A DNA stretch of 64,000 nt from JAJDIA01 sp031555735 (GTDB taxonomy: Bacteria; Bacteroidota; Bacteroidia; Bacteroidales; Tannerellaceae): positions 29,644 through 93,643 of the forward strand of contig JAVBUE010000033.1 in assembly GCA_031555735.1 (NCBI GenBank), read 5' to 3'. The notes beneath the pieces were generated by a model, which saw only the letters and a list, made by a program, of their open reading frames with translations, was not told the DNA's origin and ran no database searches. The stretch's first letter is position 1; each line of letters opens with the position of its first letter. The translations under genes were made by a program, and so were the position numbers. Positions 57,823-64,000 of the stretch are shown piece by piece.

Positions 57823-59001
57823 GTGGAATCATTCTTTCTTACACACAAATATTTAGTGGAACACCTCTACTCGCCGGTGCGGAGAGTACTGATGGACGAG
57901 ATCGACTGGAACGACCGGCTGATCGGTATCAAAGGCTCCCGGGGTGTGGGAAAGACCACTTTCCTGCTGAGCATCGCCCGCGAGCACTTCGGCGCCGATA
58001 ATAAGGAATGCCTCTATATCAACCTCAATCACTTCTATTTTACGGATCGTTCGATCGTGGATTTCGCCTCCGAATTCCGCGCAAAAGGCGGCAAGGTGTT
58101 GTTGCTCGACCAGGTATTCAAATACCCCGATTGGTCGAAGGAACTGCGTTACTGCCACGACCATTTTACCGACCTGAAGATCGTATTCTCCGGTTCGTCG
58201 GTGATGCGGTTGAAAGAAGAGAACCCCGACCTTTCGGGCAAAGTCGCCTCTTACCAGTTGCGTGGATTCTCTTTCCGTGAATACCTCAACCTGATGTCGG
58301 GAAACGACTTTCCGTCTTATTCCTTCGAAGAGGTGCTTGCCAACCATCAGGAGATCGCCACCCGCATCTGTTCGGTGGTGAAACCGATGGCTTATTTTGA
58401 AGATTACCTCCATCACGGTTTCTACCCGTTTTTCCTCGAGAAGCGTAATTTCTCGGAAAACCTGCTGAAGACGATGAACATGATGCTCGAAGTCGATGTG
58501 CTTTACATCAAGCAGATCGAACAAAGCTACCTGCCCAAGCTGCGCAAACTGCTCTACCTGCTGGCTATCAACGCGCCATGTACGCCGAACGTCAGCCAAC
58601 TGAGCAAAGACATCGAAACCTCACGCGCCACCGTCATGAATTACATCAAATACCTGACGGACGCCCGGTTAATGTCTATCTTGTACCGCGAAGGCGAAAC
58701 GTTTCCGAAGAAGCCATCGAGGGTCTATATGTACAATTCCAACCTGATGTATCCCATCCGTCCGGAAGATGCCAATATGCAGGCCGTACGTGAATCTTTC
58801 TTCTTCAACCAGTTGATGAAAGACAACCGGTTGAACGAAGCCGACCGGAATGCGCACTTCCTGGTGAATAACCGCTATGCGTTCCGTATCGAAGAGAACG
58901 CGCGCGTGAAGAATAACCCCGAGTTGTGTTATGCCGTGGATAAGACCGAGATCGGAGAAGGCAATGTAATCCCCCTCTGGTTGTTCGGTTTCCTGTATTG
59001 A
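57823..59001 (+). CDS. AAA-family ATPase with DUF4143-type C-terminal region
   Basis: 392 aa from GTG57823, chosen because a promoter lies at 57761-57791, GGAGAAG at 57811 suits ribosome binding, and family members begin near here. A later ATG at 57892 is possible. Walker A GSRGVGKTT at 38-46, Walker B-like KVLLLDQVFKYPDW (Asp-Gln instead of Asp-Glu), sensor FSGSSVMRL, and a C-terminal winged-helix region (NVSQLSKDIETSRATVMNYI). Cellular role is unknown. The ORF start at 57727 is rejected. Confidence 0.82.
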   Translation: MESFFLTHKYLVEHLYSPVRRVLMDEIDWNDRLIGIKGSRGVGKTTFLLSIAREHFGADNKECLYINLNHFYFTDRSIVDFASEFRAKGGKVLLLDQVFKYPDWSKELRYCHDHFTDLKIVFSGSSVMRLKEENPDLSGKVASYQLRGFSFREYLNLMSGNDFPSYSFEEVLANHQEIATRICSVVKPMAYFEDYLHHGFYPFFLEKRNFSENLLKTMNMMLEVDVLYIKQIEQSYLPKLRKLLYLLAINAPCTPNVSQLSKDIETSRATVMNYIKYLTDARLMSILYREGETFPKKPSRVYMYNSNLMYPIRPEDANMQAVRESFFFNQLMKDNRLNEADRNAHFLVNNRYAFRIEENARVKNNPELCYAVDKTEIGEGNVIPLWLFGFLY

Positions 59002-59071
59002 ACGGGAAGAAAATAACAAATGAGCAAGAAAGTAAGATAAGTTAATTACATACTAATAGTTTATTGGGTTT

Positions 59072-62611
<3,540 letters not shown>

Positions 62612-62648
62612 ACATGAATCATTACTGATTAATTGGTAATAAATGGAG

Positions 62649-62678
62649 GAGGGGTGTCCGGTGGACGCCCCTCTTTTT
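62649..62678 (+). terminator. nifJ terminator
   Basis: GAGGGGTGTCC (62649-62659) pairs with GGACGCCCCTC (62663-62673), one G-T pair, 3-base loop, followed by five T. It lies 37 bp after the nifJ stop and touches the stop of the convergent TPR gene. Confidence 0.88.
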
Positions 62679-64000
62679 AGTTGATGCCGTTGTTTTTTAT
62701 CAGCGCGTCTAATTTTTTTGTTTGGGCATTTTCCCCGAAGATGCGCACGGCCATCTGCTTTTTCCGGTTTGAGATGGCGCTTGGTTTTAATGTTATATGC
62801 GATGCGATGATCTTCTGGTCGATATTTACTTTAATCAAATAGAGAATGAATGTATCGATCTCGTCCATATCTGGTAGCAGGTGTTGCATGTTTCCTATAT
62901 AGTTGGGATAAACCCGGTCGATGGCTTCATACAACGCCTCTTTGTCTGATACTGTAATTGAGTTATTTGCATGTATGAATTTAGTGTATATCTCCGACTT
63001 CTTAAACTCCGCCTCCCTGGTATCATGCAATGTTTTCAGTCCGCTCAGTTCCTTGTCTATTTGGGCAATTATGTCCTCTTTTTGGGCAGATTCCTTTTTA
63101 AACAGCTTGAGGAGAAAGAGCATGATGCCTATAAGCAGTATGACAAATAGGATGATAGAATAAAATGTTTGATGGTAGAATCCCTTTTTTTGTTCTTTCT
63201 TCTCGATCGTTTTCTGTTGCTGCGTATAGTCAAAGATGGATTGTCCCTGTAGCATGGCCACTGCATTATGATTACTTTGCAGCGAATCCCTGATGTGTTT
63301 GTATTGACCGATGAACGTATCGTATTCTTTCTGTTTGTGTTCCATTTTCGCTACTTGGGCCAGATAATAAAGCGCATTTTGCCGTGTATATAACTGATCG
63401 CTGAGGATGCTTTTTTGTAAATAGAATCGGGCGGAATCCGTATCTTCCATCAGGATGAAACATTCGCCCAAGGAGAGGTATATGGGTTCTGGCAGATCTT
63501 CAGCAAGTTGCATCGCCCTTCGCAGGTAGGGGAGCGCTTCATAGTATTTCTTATTATCCATCAGTATTCCTCCTAATTCGTTCAATATATAGGCTTGTTC
63601 TTCCGGATGGTTTATCTCTGATGCTTTCCGATAAAACAGTTCGGCGGAATCTATATGATTTAGTTTATGGTATGTTCTGGCCATGTCGCGAAAAACAATT
63701 GCTTTCGAGATCGTATCATTCAGCATCGTAAGATACCGGAGACTTTCCTTCATGCAGGGGATTGCGATCGAGTATGCATTTTGGTAGGTGTAGAGCATCC
63801 CTAAATAGCTGTTTATCTTTGCTTTTAGTTTTATATTGTCAGATGATTCCCCGACGGTTAATGCTTTCAGGTAATATTCCTGCGCCTTTGGTGCATCCCC
63901 CAATGCCTGGTTCACTTTGCCTGTGAAGAAATAAGCCTTCATCAATTGTTCCCGGTTGTAGTGCGCCTCGTAGTATTCACAGGCGGTCAGCAGGAGGGAA
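62677..64000 (-). CDS. TPR/transmembrane regulator-like protein (5' end outside window)
   Basis: At least 440 aa; the frame stays open to the window edge (LLLTACEYYEAHYNREQL precedes the internal MKAYFFTGK), so the true start is beyond 64000. TPR repeats (ALGDAPKAQEYYLKALT and later) fill the first ~250 visible residues. One transmembrane helix follows (FYSIILFVILLIGIMLFLLK), then a coiled coil and a C-terminal domain with an HTH-like end (QKIIASHITLKPSAISNRKK). This layout is common in Bacteroidales TPR regulators; the signal is unknown. Confidence 0.82.
   Translation of the reverse strand, partial: SLLLTACEYYEAHYNREQLMKAYFFTGKVNQALGDAPKAQEYYLKALTVGESSDNIKLKAKINSYLGMLYTYQNAYSIAIPCMKESLRYLTMLNDTISKAIVFRDMARTYHKLNHIDSAELFYRKASEINHPEEQAYILNELGGILMDNKKYYEALPYLRRAMQLAEDLPEPIYLSLGECFILMEDTDSARFYLQKSILSDQLYTRQNALYYLAQVAKMEHKQKEYDTFIGQYKHIRDSLQSNHNAVAMLQGQSIFDYTQQQKTIEKKEQKKGFYHQTFYSIILFVILLIGIMLFLLKLFKKESAQKEDIIAQIDKELSGLKTLHDTREAEFKKSEIYTKFIHANNSITVSDKEALYEAIDRVYPNYIGNMQHLLPDMDEIDTFILYLIKVNIDQKIIASHITLKPSAISNRKKQMAVRIFGENAQTKKLDALIKNNGIN

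Overview
The window comes from a member of the Bacteroidales, most likely close to Parabacteroides. That placement is inference. It rests on TAnnTTTG-type promoter boxes upstream of many genes, a type V (FimA/Mfa1) fimbrial locus, BF3164-like propeller lipoproteins, a nuo operon without nuoEFG, a large one-chain pyruvate:ferredoxin oxidoreductase, and a long SecA with a C-terminal zinc tail. No rRNA, tRNA or CRISPR array was seen.

Layout. Positions 1-9040 (minus) hold the respiratory complex I operon nuoA-B-CD-H-I-J-K-L-M-N, cut off inside nuoN by the window edge. Positions 9300-9930 hold a scrambled FecR/sigma-factor remnant and a palindromic repeat array. Positions 9970-12830 (minus) carry an envelope and regulator cluster (creD, a DUF2975 protein, a winged-helix regulator, a membrane protein) with two copies of one operator-like palindrome. 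Positions 12900-16370 (minus) encode a secreted M81 metallopeptidase and a GH2 glycosidase. After about 0.8 kb of AT-rich DNA comes the fimbrial locus (17186-24682, plus): an AraC regulator, major fimbrillin, FimB/Mfa2-like anchor and two related tip-type lipoproteins. Next are a DUF418 membrane protein and a BlaR1/BlaI-type pair (24705-28046, minus).

From 28.6 kb the window holds a propeller lipoprotein, a gutted dcuB relic, the run DUF4290-murA-rimM-M23-dxr-rseP (30360-36216), then ald, secA, a phosphatase-superfamily protein, a DUF4105 protein and upp on the minus strand. Further right are radA, a COG2509-type flavoprotein, another propeller lipoprotein with a decayed copy behind it, a YitT-type transporter, an aminotransferase, a four-helix-bundle gene enclosed by inverted heptamer repeats, a LolC/E-like permease, metF, ilvE, an AAA ATPase, nifJ, and the 3' part of a TPR/transmembrane regulator.

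The most unusual signal is a set of three intergenic arrays (about 9.8, 28.3 and 44.9 kb). Each has an exact 22-bp period, each is built of short palindromic words, and each uses a different word. The other notable candidates are the four-helix-bundle cassette whose start and stop codons lie inside 5 x 7-bp inverted repeats, the paired operators of the winged-helix operon, a MurA with Asp in place of the usual active-site Cys, and three degraded genes whose breakpoints can be read directly.
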